From: Phoma sp. XZ068
Taxonomy: Eukaryota; Ascomycota; Dothideomycetes; Pleosporales; Didymellaceae
DNA: 64,000 bases
Reading direction: 5' to 3'
Assembly: GCA_004835665.1 (NCBI GenBank)
Contig: ML240445.1
Coordinates: 1,488,001 to 1,552,000, forward strand
In this document: piece by piece, positions 10,849-21,238 of the stretch
Numbering within the stretch: the first letter of the stretch is position 1
Layout of the letters: every line of letters begins with the position of its first letter
Made by a program: the position numbers and the translations under genes
Notes under the pieces: model-generated
The model's database searches: none
The model's input: only the letters and a program-made list of their open reading frames with translations
What the model was told of the DNA's origin: nothing

Positions 10849-11804
10849 ATGGCTTCTTTTGGTGGCGCAGGTCTAGGGCAGAAAGTCATCAAGCCCAATC
10901 CGTATGTTACTGCATTTCCCACTGCATTGCGCCAAACCTACCTCTTCTCCGGGTCCTCCCTGTCTCACCAACCTCAGCTAACTCCCTACTCTGCAGTCCT
11001 GAGCGCGGCTCTTTCCCGCTCGACCATGACGGTACGGCTCGCCATCTCCTTCTCTTCCCGCCATTGCCGCCGTCCCTTCCCGCTGCACCCCATTTCTCAG
11101 CAGCTGACGCACATTCCAGGCGAGTGCAAGGACATAATGCTATCCTACCTCAGATGTATCAAATCACACCGTGGAACCAACGACTCCGAATGTCGCAATC
11201 TGTCAAAGTCATACCTGTCCTGTCGGATGGATCGGTACGTACCGGATCTTCCTTCCTTTCCATACAGCCTACGTCTAGCCGCGGCGATCGTCCTTTCCCC
11301 AATACGACTCCACTCTGGTCCAAGGCAAGGGAGAAAAGAGGAGCTTGTCATACCAACCTGTCAAAGTGTTCGAACCAGGTCGTTGGGACTTTCGGGGCTT
11401 GGGGCTGCACTGAGGCAAGGGAGAGCTGCAGCAGTCCTCATTCCTCATCTCTTGTTAGATCTGAAACGTCTGGGCTGTCAAATCAGCCGTCCCCAGCCTC
11501 TTCTCCCTCATCTCTCCGCTACTGTACTTCATGGGATAGTTGCCCCCTCAACGATATCCACATCTCCACATATCACCGTCGCACTGCGTCGGCAGCATCC
11601 GAACACAGCGCATCACTGCCCAATATAGACCCTGGGGGAGACTTTACTGACTCGATCCGTGACCACAGGAATCTCATGGCCCCTGACTCATTCAAAAACC
11701 TTGGCTTCGGAGAGGACAGTGGCGGCCGTAGTGCTTCAACCCCGACTGCAACCCCAGCCCATTCATCGCAACCTCAAGGGCACGATAAGCCCCGCACTTC
11801 CTAG
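10849..11804 (+). CDS. COX19: Cox19, cytochrome c oxidase assembly factor (twin CX9C)
   Basis: Four exons (10849-10901, 10997-11031, 11120-11234, 11669-11804) give 112 residues. The spliced product carries GSFPLDHDGEC, the hallmark of Cox19, followed by two CX9C pairs: CKDIMLSYLRC and CRNLSKSYLSC. It then continues RMDRNLMAPDSFKNLGFG, matching the Cox19 C-terminal helix. Twin CX9C proteins are imported into the mitochondrial intermembrane space by the Mia40 relay; Cox19 assists Cox11-dependent copper delivery to cytochrome oxidase. The first two introns are short (95 and 88 nt); the third is 434 nt, unusually long here. A Ser/Pro/Thr-rich tail of about 35 residues follows the conserved core. 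The gene is easy to miss because no exon exceeds 46 codons. Confidence 0.93.
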
Positions 11805-14800
11805 ATATGCCGTCTGGTTCTTGGAATGAAGGATTTTGGTCTCCTAGTCACTGGTTCGGCACCAACCGAGCAACCGAGGAACCACCGACTCGTCCTGTCG
11901 TTCTTCCTAAGCACTCCTTTCATATCAGCCGACGCCTATGTCGTCAGCGGGATCACAGTGGATCCTACATGTCTAGGGCTGCAGATTTTACACGTTACTA
12001 GCCACTCTATTTCCGAGCATGACCAAGACAGACAAAGAATCGCGTTCCGGCAATAGACTGGCATTGGAAGTAAAGGGAGGATGCCCATGGAAGGGAAGGG
12101 CAAGACATATGCGACTGACAGATTGACATATGCTGTAGACGACCGGGTTGTTGTACCAGACCGCGCCACAACAGGTGAGCGCTCCATGGCTGTGCAGGTC
12201 GCACAACGTAGGCGTGATCCACAAACGCCCTTTGGCACCTGTAATGGGTGCAGACTGCATCTCGCAATGCGCACCACAATATACTTGCTTTGTTCGCGAC
12301 TGCTACGATGTGCCAGGGCATGTCTTCGTTTCCTGTTCAAACTGCACTAACAGTCCTTCTCCGCCAGATGCGCCACCCCTTCAACCACCATTAACCCAAC
12401 TCAGACATTCATCATCCCCCACGGATCAGATCTGGATAAGCTCTTGTCGATCTGTAGACAAGAGGGTGCAACGTCGCACCAGAGTCCACACTGACACTAC
12501 CGAACAACCCCTCACCCGCTTCCCTTTCCACCAACAGGGTTTCTGCTACGCAAAAGTTTACCAAGCTTTGCGCCCACTGTGCACTACAGGCTTGAAACAA
12601 AGAAGTCGAATGATCCGATTAGATCCGTGATATCGGTGGCATGCGCAAGCTAACATCGAAACGAGGTCGTGCAAGATGTCGAATGATGTTGTGCGATTCG
12701 TAGTGAGTCTTGGAAATCGATACGACAGACCAAGGTTCGCGACTGCGGCTACACTGGGTTGTGTGCAAGCAGCAGTAGGTTGCCAAACTGATGCTACAAT
12801 GCGATATCAGGCACGCAAAGTCGATATCATAGCGATGCCAGTCTCCGCGCATGCCAGGGACTTCTCTCGCGCTGGATATTGCAAGGACTTTCCGACGGGG
12901 ATGATTGGCGCGCCGGCCGTGACTGACTGGAAAAGGGCCCAGTCCAGTGTACTACAGTGTTGACTACGGGTATGTCGCTCAACCAGACTACGGTGGCTGT
13001 GGTCGTTGAGTAGGCCGCGCAGCATGTTTCGGATAGTAACATGACAGTGATGCACAGTTCGATGCCGTAACAGTCTGCTGCGGTGATAGAGAGGGAGATT
13101 AGACGGCATAGCAGACCACACCCCTTCGGTTTGTACCGCAGTCGTCCAGCGACACTGCGAGCGCACTTGCGCCGCGATGACCCCACGTAAAGACTAGGTC
13201 TCGTGCCATGCCAACCCCAACCTCGATGGCCTCCGCGTCCGGTGCGTCCTCCATGTCCTCCATCGGACAAGATTGCAACGGCCCACTTCCCATGACCCGA
13301 ACCCTGACTCCACGATGTCTGCTCATGACCAGCTTGCGCATGCGTAGATGGAAACACTGAGAACCAGGAAACCGCAGGACCCACGGCATCTGTCACTTCT
13401 CCATTTGCTTTTGCCTGCATGATCAGTGTGTTTCGGGGACAAAGCCACATGTCTTGCTGCGCGTCATTTTCGGGGGGCGGGCAGCAATGCTGTGCGGCTC
13501 TCCCGAAATGTACTGCGCTGCGGAGCGAGCAAAGTCATGTCGGCGCAACGTCGCGCACTGTAGGCAAGCAAGTGCAGGCTACAAGTGAGTGAGTGAGCTG
13601 AGCTACGGACGGTAGTACATTCAGACTGCGATAAGCGACGGTTGGTACGAAACAAGAGTGTCCCAACGGTCGCCTGGCTAGCGGCCGCTGTCGTCTTGCC
13701 TCTGTTGCTGCCGTGCTCTTGTGCAGAGTCAACCCCCCCCACAGACAGTCGAGATTCGTCATCAATGAGTCGGTACTTCATGCCGCTGTGCGCCCGCGTT
13801 CTACTAGATCGCAAGCTACCCGCTGGAGCTCCGGCGGTACTGGGCGTACACAGCTTTAAGCAGCGGTGTTTTACCTGGAGCAGTGGTGGTGGCGGATGCC
13901 TAAGAATAAGGGCTTCGAGACATGTCGGAGCGCAGTGCCATGTCTCAATTTCATGGTGTGCTAGAACGGACGGGGACGTGTCGATGTCCGGTGAACTGTG
14001 TTTGCAAGGAAAAGCAATATTGTGCGAGTCATGTTTCCGACAGGCAGATCGGCTTTGCGGGAATGTTTGCATAGTCCTCAGTCATGGTGGCTTGAAGGAC
14101 CAAGGTGGTTGCCTTGGTCCTGATGACGAAGGTGGCCAAGTTTGCCTCAGCACGGATCACTTCACAAAGGGCAAAGAGGGTGTTGCATAAGGATAATTAT
14201 TGGTGCTAGCAAACAAATACCGTAATAGAGTGAACACTGAAACAACAGCATAAACGCGAAAACATCCTTCCGAAAAAACCCATGAGTAGAGAGCCACTGT
14301 CCGAAGACTGTGAAACAACTTGCAGACTGCTCTAGTGAAATGGCGTACCTCAAACGCCGACTCACGCCTGCCCATGCAATCTGTCAAGCCTGACATACAT
14401 GATGGAGAGACAACGAGATAGAAAGACAACGAAAAGCAAACATGTAGGCGATAGCTAGATAGTTGAAAATCAAACACTACGCGCTATGCCTGGAAGTGTC
14501 TGTTGCCGGCCCGAATCCAAAGCAAGGATCGCCTTCGCGCTTTGTGACGCGGGTCCGACGGGCGGTGTGTTGTAGGCGCCAGATGGGTGGAACATATTAT
14601 GCAATCAGACGGAAAGTAATATGATGCAAGCTGCAGAGTGCGAGCGTTGCCCATCCATGGCCAGCAGAGACAGGCGGCATGCGTAGATCAAATCAAAGGG
14701 TAGCCATGGTAGTGTTCTCGGCGAGCACACTGGCTTCCTCCGCAAGTCGGTCTAGTGTGTGCATCTGCAGGATGCAGAAACATGTGCGGGGTATCGCGGG

Positions 14801-14869
14801 GTATCATGGAATGAAAAGCCGAGGAGTCAAGGAAAGGTGTACCGGAAAGGGAACCGAAACTGGGAGTGC
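11805..14869. other. 3-kb gene-poor interval
   Basis: Between the COX19 stop and the bHLH stop. Many short frames exist on both strands, none with conserved motifs, consistent codon bias or plausible splicing partners. Part is presumably 3' UTR of the two convergent genes. No tRNA, repeat array or transposon end was found. An unannotated non-coding RNA cannot be excluded. Confidence 0.5.
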
Positions 14870-16510
14870 TCAACCCATGTCCATGCCGTACTCGTCCTCC
14901 TCCTTGAGGGCCTGGTTCGACCAGTATTGTTGCTGGTTGGAGCCGGAGCCACTACCTGTGCTCTGCATACCAGGACTGAGACTCTGAGGTGACAGTCCGG
15001 ACAGAGGCTCGCCAGCAAGCGTGGTGTGCTTAGGAACTCGGAGGCCAGATCCAGGACCACGAGAGTACCTGAATGTGCCGGCACCGTTCTTCTCAACAGC
15101 TTCCATAATCTCAGTCTTCATGCGCTTCTCGTCTTCGGTCATCTCAGGCCACTCCTCTCCAGTAGCCTGTCGAAGACGGGCAGCGAGCTCCTCGTTCTCC
15201 TCCATCTTCTTGTACAGCATCCACATGAGATCACGAGTCCAGCTGACGGCTCCGTTAAGGATGTCTCCCTTGTTGGGGCCCTTGTCCTTCTCTTCCATGG
15301 GCAATCCTTGTGTGATGTTACCAGCAGCTCGCCTGCCACTACCGCCAGCCAGTAATGACGTTGCTTGTGGAGGCGACATCCCAGTGGCACCCATTGTCGG
15401 TGAGAGTGGACCATTGTTGTTGATGTGCTTGCGAATCTTCTCATCCTCAAGACGATGCTGAGGCACTAGGCGGGACAGATCGTGGATGCGCTCGTTGATG
15501 TTGTCCCTACGACGACGCTCAACAAGGTTGTGGGACTCGCGGCGACGGCGTTTCTTTGCGTCCTGAGTCTGACCAATGTCGACCTTTGTGGGTAGAGAGG
15601 CGTGCTTGCCGTGCATGACCTCGTTGATCTGTTGGTGATGCAGTGAAGCAGTGTGGGGTGACTGAGTGGGTGAGTCGATCCAGGAGTGAGCGCTACCAGG
15701 CGTGCCTTCCCACTGTCCCGACACGCTCTTCTGGTGGCGATGCATGTTGGTCATGATGGGCTGAGAGGCAAAGTTGCCCGAATCAGGTGTCCCAAGGTGA
15801 AGACTAGCCATGGCAGGAGTCTTTGGGGACATAGGAGCGCGGCTATCAGAACCGGTCCTGCTCATAGCCATGCGGTGTCGCATTGAGTTGGTCTGCATGC
15901 TGTTCGCAAAGCCCATTCTCTGAGGTCCAGACTGGTACTGGTTGAAGTCAAACCCCCCTGGATGTACAAAGGGGCTCTGGATGGGCAGATCATCTGGGGT
16001 GTTGGAGTAGATCTGGTTCATGTTGGAGGCGTTGGCGTTGGAGTGGAAGAAGTCTGGCTGATTCACGTTTTCCTGACCGAAGCCGTTAAACCCCAGTGAG
16101 TCAGCAAGTTCGTCGTCTGCGATGTTTGCAGCGCCGTGAACGTAGCTGGTGGATCCAAATTGGCTGTTGATGTTCATGCTTCCGCTCATGGTGAGGTTCG
16201 ATGGGTCGATGGCACTGGCACCTTCATGTGCTGAGCTGAACTGGGGGTTGTTGTATTGTTGATTCATGTCGAAGCCGTTGTGGTTTCCAAAGCGGCCGGA
16301 GTTGAACTGCATATCGTCGACCTCTTCTTTAATGTATGGCTGAGGTGATCCAGTACCAATCATGTTGAAGATATCAGCGTCTAGAGTGTCGTCAGAGTGG
16401 GTGTCCAGCCGAAGGTCTAACCGGGCGAGGGTCTTCTGAGGAGAGTAGGATGAAGGAGGAGTGAAGAGAGCGTCCGCTTGAGGGACAGTCAGTATGGTCT
16501 CGTAGTACAT
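14870..16510 (-). CDS. bHLH transcription factor with long split loop
   Basis: Single exon, 546 residues, ATG at 16510. Residues about 1-310 are low complexity, rich in Asn/Gln/Ser, typical of an activation region. The basic region and helix 1 lie near 318-350, after a KKRRRR run, with the His-Glu-Arg DNA-contact pattern in SHNLVERRRRDNINERI, expected to bind E-boxes (CANNTG). Helix 2 is near 413-447 (KGDILNGAVSWTRDLMWMLY). The loop between them is about 60 residues, far longer than the usual 5-25, and contains Gly/Ser/Pro and a basic patch. A KGDIL-type helix 2 links it to the MITF/SREBP/USF-like class of fungal bHLH proteins, often labelled 'HLH transcription factor (GlcD gamma)'. The biological role is not deducible. 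About 3 kb of upstream sequence suggests complex regulation. Confidence 0.88.
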   Translation of the reverse strand: MYYETILTVPQADALFTPPSSYSPQKTLARLDLRLDTHSDDTLDADIFNMIGTGSPQPYIKEEVDDMQFNSGRFGNHNGFDMNQQYNNPQFSSAHEGASAIDPSNLTMSGSMNINSQFGSTSYVHGAANIADDELADSLGFNGFGQENVNQPDFFHSNANASNMNQIYSNTPDDLPIQSPFVHPGGFDFNQYQSGPQRMGFANSMQTNSMRHRMAMSRTGSDSRAPMSPKTPAMASLHLGTPDSGNFASQPIMTNMHRHQKSVSGQWEGTPGSAHSWIDSPTQSPHTASLHHQQINEVMHGKHASLPTKVDIGQTQDAKKRRRRESHNLVERRRRDNINERIHDLSRLVPQHRLEDEKIRKHINNNGPLSPTMGATGMSPPQATSLLAGGSGRRAAGNITQGLPMEEKDKGPNKGDILNGAVSWTRDLMWMLYKKMEENEELAARLRQATGEEWPEMTEDEKRMKTEIMEAVEKNGAGTFRYSRGPGSGLRVPKHTTLAGEPLSGLSPQSLSPGMQSTGSGSGSNQQQYWSNQALKEEDEYGMDMG

Positions 16511-19500
16511 GATGCAAAGGCCGAGAAGGAGGTCTTGTGGAGGACGGACAGGGACAAAGGGTGCGATATAAGAGAGCTGGGAAGACTGGAAGGGGTGCTC
16601 ATGACAAGGAGGCTTTACTTACTTGGCATCACTAGGTTACAACGGTCCCGGGGAATGTGTGTGTGAGGCCGATGGGACGATACTGGTTCCCGGACTGTTG
16701 GATCTGAAACTTACAGTCTCCGACCCGGCAAGTGACTAAGGAATGCAGTGCAGTATGATTGCACCACGAGACGGTCTGTGACCCCTATAAGAAGGACCCT
16801 GGAAGCCGATTGCTATCTTGCGCACAAGGTCACCCAGCAAGCTAGGCAAGTCGCTTGTGGTGCTTGATGGTCGCTAACAAGCCCCTGACGTTCTGGAGAA
16901 AGGGTTGTCTCCTCTGTGGACGAAATGTTAGTGCTGCGTCTGGGTATGCAAGAGCGTCCTTCTGAGAATAATGGCTCACCGGACACAGTATTACGTGCAG
17001 GAGGCGAATGCACGTACGCTGTCTGGCTGGAAGCTGTACTGCACAATGACAGGGCTCCCAAAAGGGTGGGTCCTGACAGTTGTGAAGGGAGGAGTGGAGT
17101 TGCAAGAGGCCTATTCTGGGTGGCTCTCAGTGCAGGATGCGGTGGGAGCTCGTGGCTTTGACGCTCAAATAAAGTCTAAGAGGGGATGTGTCAGCGCAAG
17201 AGCCCTTGTCAATGAACTGTTGAGCGGTTCGAAGGTTGGTTGCATGAGTGTGGCGTACAGGCCGGTAGCGAGCAACAGCGGACGGCAGCGGTACTGCACC
17301 CTGGCACTGTGGGGACCGTAGCACAAACGACCAAAGCAGCGAACACAGTCGCACACTACTGCTCTGCCGCTCTTCGACGTTCGCTGCCGCTAGCTCTTGG
17401 TGCCGAGGCGATGGGGGGCGAGATGGTGAGGGAAGAGGGTGCGTTGACTCACCTAGCAACGAGGGAAGGCGCAACCACGGGCCAGGCTGCCACAACAAAG
17501 CGGATGCGCTGGCTGCAGGGAGCGTCGATGGGGTTCGCAGCGGGTGCTTGCTGCGTTCAGAGGCTCAGCTAGCTGGGGCGAGGGAGGCGCTCGGAAGGTG
17601 CGGCGCTGGTGGCACAAGTTTGTTCAGTTCGAGTCGACACGCGGGGGGCAGGGCGAGGTTCGGTGAGGATGCAGCCGCGGCGTCGTCCTGGGCTGATGCG
17701 GAAGGAGAGCGCGGTCTGGAGTGCCCTGTGCAACGTGGGTGGAGAATGGTGCTGGGTGTGGAATATGGAGTGGATCGTCGGTGTACAGTATGGCGGGGAG
17801 AGGTTCAAGGGTGGGCGGCGGCCCCGGTCCGGGATTGCTGGGCAAGAGTACGCGGTATGCGCCGTGCAGCTGGAGATGCGCTGGGAGAGCAGCGCGCAGA
17901 GGGGTGCCAGAGGGTGGCAGCAGTTCGCAGGAGGAGGGAACTGGAGCAACTGAGGCGAGAGGACGGGGTCGGGCCACGGTTACGAAGAGCCCAAAGCAGC
18001 CGGAGAAGGCGGTCAGCGTGGAGGCGAGGATCGTGTCGCTAGGCGCGTCTGCCAAGGCTAGAGCGGGCGCCGGCGAATCAGAATGTCTAGCGCGAGTCGC
18101 AGCACCAGCGGGGCGCGGTTGCCGGGCTTGAAACGAGGAGTCCAAAAGAAACGGGAGGGCTGCAGTGTCGCACTTTGCGACTGTTGCGTGCGGCCGCGGT
18201 GTGCAGGCGGAGCTGGCGGCACTGGGGTGAGACGGGCTGGCACTGACGTATGGGAGAGTACAATGCAATGTACTGAGTAGGGAAGCTCGGCCCGCGGTAG
18301 TCCGGACTACTACTGTATATGTGGTGAGGTGAGCGAGCTCTGCCGCAGAAACGGCGTGGAGAATGGCGCGGGCTATGCGTGCATGAATCGATGGCGGAGC
18401 GAGCAAGTGGGTTACTGCATCCAGACCGGACGCGGCGTTCTGTTGCATTTATACACGCTTGCAGTTGCGTGCGGCTCTGACTCGGCCCTCTTGCTCGGGG
18501 GGTTTGTCCACAATCGCATTGATCAATTACGACTACGCAGGCCTCCACTGTCCCTGGTCCTGCGGCCCTTTTGGCCTGGGATTGATCACCCGCGGGCGCA
18601 GTGGGTGGATGATGAACTCATGTCTTAGATGGCTCGCAGCAGGACGCGTGCAAGACTGCCCCAAGATCAAGGGCGTGCACTCGCGCGGTGACTCACCAGT
18701 GCGCGCTCTGCACAATCATCTAGCACAGTAGCCCGAAATGCACCGTTACCGTTACCGCCGTAAAAGTAAAGCGGCGAGCTCGGGTTGCCCATAGGAGTGT
18801 GTGCGGTGCTGGTAGACGAGAGGTTGATGCTGCGGCAGGCAGACGATCCTCGCGCTAGAGCGTCCAGGGGACCCACCGAGGAACTGAAGCTCTCCATGCT
18901 GCGCTAGCCGACTACAACTTCGACACCTCCACTACACCTCCCCTAGGCAGACCTCTACCATTGTCGGCTGCGCAACTGCCCTGCGAAAACGCGTCGCCGT
19001 GCAAGCACCTCCCAGCCAATCACCCGCGCCACGCGCTTGCCTGCCGGGAGCATCGTGCCTTCCCTCGCCATAGATTCCCGCGCCATATACAGGCACACCT
19101 CTACGCCTTGTCACAAGCCTTGCCCCACCAGCCATTGGACGTCTGTCGCCCCTACACCCAGTCGATCATCTGCACGAAATCCTCCGTCCCGGCGTCGCAG
19201 CGTTTTGCATCCCACCGGTTCGAATACTCCCGTCGTTGACAGTCGTGGTCGCTGCCATCAGTGCACGCCCGCAAACGATTCACAGCCACACCCTGCAACG
19301 GGGACTAGGCTGACAGCTGAGTCGACGGAACGCTAGGGCCCACCTTGCGGCTGCTACCTAGCCAGTACCAAGCAAGGCCCGTATATCTCTGTGTCGCCAG
19401 CTGCGGCTTCGCGGAAAAGCTTCTTCTGGCACACGATTGTGCGCCAGGCCTCATCCCACTAGTCTCCACCTCTCTATTTCGACCACGCAAAACAGGCTTC

Positions 19501-19558
19501 TGCCGCTCGACAAGGAGCTACAGCACCCCGTGGTCTCTATTACAGCCCAAGGAACAAG
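16511..19558. other. 3-kb divergent upstream region of bHLH and SFT2, locally GC-rich
   Basis: No gene recognised. The part from about 17,350 to 18,600 is conspicuously GC-rich by eye, so it carries long chance frames (for example 274 codons on the minus strand at 17,624-18,448) with no protein character. Likely a long promoter and/or 5' leader. Confidence 0.5.
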
Positions 19559-21238
19559 ATGGCCTCCGCCTCGTTCCGCGAGTCTATGAACTCGCTAGGG
19601 TGGAGTAGGAGGGAACCAGACGCGCCTGTCAACACAGCGCCTCCCTCCGTGATGGACAGAGTGTCCAATCTTTTCGGTGCCGGTGGCTATGTTAGGCTAC
19701 CCATCTCAGAGACAAACCCTGGAGCCCCACTCCCCGCGCCCACAAGAAGAGAAGAGGAGGAAGGATGGTTTGCGTGTAAGTACACACCTTCCATACTGTG
19801 ACCCTGGATCGCCGATCGCTCTCTACGCGGCTCTTTATATCAACAAGCACATCTGAAACACTTCATTCTCTGGTGTACTTGGTCCTCGTACCACGGAGTC
19901 ACTCTTGTCCTCCAGTGTTTGGTGGGCGCCATACTGAGTCGTGGGGGGCCTTGTGATTGCCTCAGCAGACTCATTGGTGAGACTAGTCCACTATGCCTGA
20001 CTGGGATTATCTGATCTCAAAAACATGGCAATGCAGAACAGCATGTTGCCTGGGGCAAAATCCTGCGGCTTCGAATCAGGCCGTCACAAGGTCTTGCTTT
20101 CTACTGCTAGTCTGCGTGTGACTGAAGGGAGTTCCTGCGTAGAGCGTTTCAAATCTGGGAACTCGCATACCCACATTGACTACTGCACTCTGAATCATGC
20201 TGACAGATACCTGTAGTGAGCCGGTGGGACCGTTTACTCGTTTTCGGTGGGCTGCTACTTGCAGCCTTGGCGATGTTTGCTACCTGCATTGGGCTCATGT
20301 TCACACCCATCTTCATTGTCAAACCTCGCAAGTTTGCCATTTTGTAAGTAACCTGCGCCCCTTCTAGTCTTCCTTGCAGCCAGTCACAGCGTGCCATTGT
20401 TCGCCTTCCACTTTATACGATTTCGTATCAGGCAGATGGACAGTGGCACATACTCCTTCAGTCCTCTGGCCCACTTATGCGAACTCATGCATTCTTACGA
20501 CATGGTATAACAGCGCTCCACTCGTTGCTGGCGGAAACTCCGCCTGTGCGGTGGAGTTGCTATGCCATTTGACATGTCTCGCCTAGCCACCGAGCGATCG
20601 GCATTGGACCCTCAGCAGCGATCATGCGGGACTAAGGTTCGGCGCGTTGCAGCCTGCAGATGGATCCTTCCTTGAACCGGCCTTGTCGCGATATGACTTG
20701 GTTCTAGAGCCTAAGCGCTAACCAAGTTCAGGTGGACGATGGGAAGCGTTCTCTTTCTGGCAGCATGGAGTGTCATGATGGGCCCCATTCAGTACGGTAA
20801 GCAAGCCTTGCCCCGACCTTGCTGCACACCTACATACACGCTACAGTTGCTGACGACGCTGCAGTGCAGCATCTTATCTCTGGTCCGCGACTTCCGTTCA
20901 CTGCCGCTTATTTTGGGAGTATTGCACTTACGCTTTATTTCTCTCTTGGTGTAAGTTCGCCCTGCCCAACATCCCGACCCTTACGCGCACTAAGCTTGCG
21001 CAACCCTTGTCTCTCTACCCCACGCACCCACACCCCCATTACCGTCTTAGCTCGTGTTCTTCACTGACAATGTCCGCGTGATTAGCTCCACAGCACTATC
21101 CTCACCTTCATCGCGGTCATCGCGCAGCTCATTTCCTTGCTATGGTTCACAGTCTCGTACTTCCCCATGGGCTCCACAGGCCTACGGTTTGGAGCGCGCT
21201 TTGCAGGAAGCCGCGTTGCCGCTTGGATGAACGATTAA
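19559..21238 (+). CDS. SFT2: Sft2-like Golgi vesicle transport protein
   Basis: Five exons (19559-19775, 20217-20343, 20732-20796, 20865-20950, 21086-21238) give 215 residues. The N-terminus (SFRESMNSLGWSRREP) and GGYVRLPISET are hallmark fungal Sft2 sequences, ending in EEEEGWFALSRWDR. Four membrane segments follow: the LLLAALAMFATCIGLMF region, MGSVLFLAAWSVMMGP, PFTAAYFGSIALTLYFSLG, and LTFIAVIAQLISLLWFTVSY, then PMGSTGLRFGARF. Sft2 is a tetraspan membrane protein of the late Golgi implicated in fusion of endosome-derived vesicles with the Golgi, acting near the syntaxin Sed5. Introns 1 and 2 are long (441 and 388 nt) for this genome. Exon joins are supported by family conservation at every boundary. 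Confidence 0.93.

Noticed and set aside
11355..11375. GTTCGAACC, resembling a tRNA B box, in COX19 intron 3
   Set aside because: Flanking bases do not form a T stem on either strand, and no acceptor stem or A box is in range.
10642..11628. 328-codon open frame across COX19
   Set aside because: It reads through COX19 introns; only the segment GECKDIMLSYLRCIK belongs to a protein, and splicing gives the conserved 112-residue Cox19 instead.
13464..14072. 202-codon minus-strand frame in the 11.8-14.9 kb interval
   Set aside because: Ser/Arg/His/Cys-rich with no motif or splice partner; looks like chance.
17624..18448. 274-codon minus-strand open frame upstream of the bHLH gene
   Set aside because: Composition is Pro/Ser/Ala/Arg/His without any motif; it results from local GC richness, and overlapping frames on both strands are equally long.
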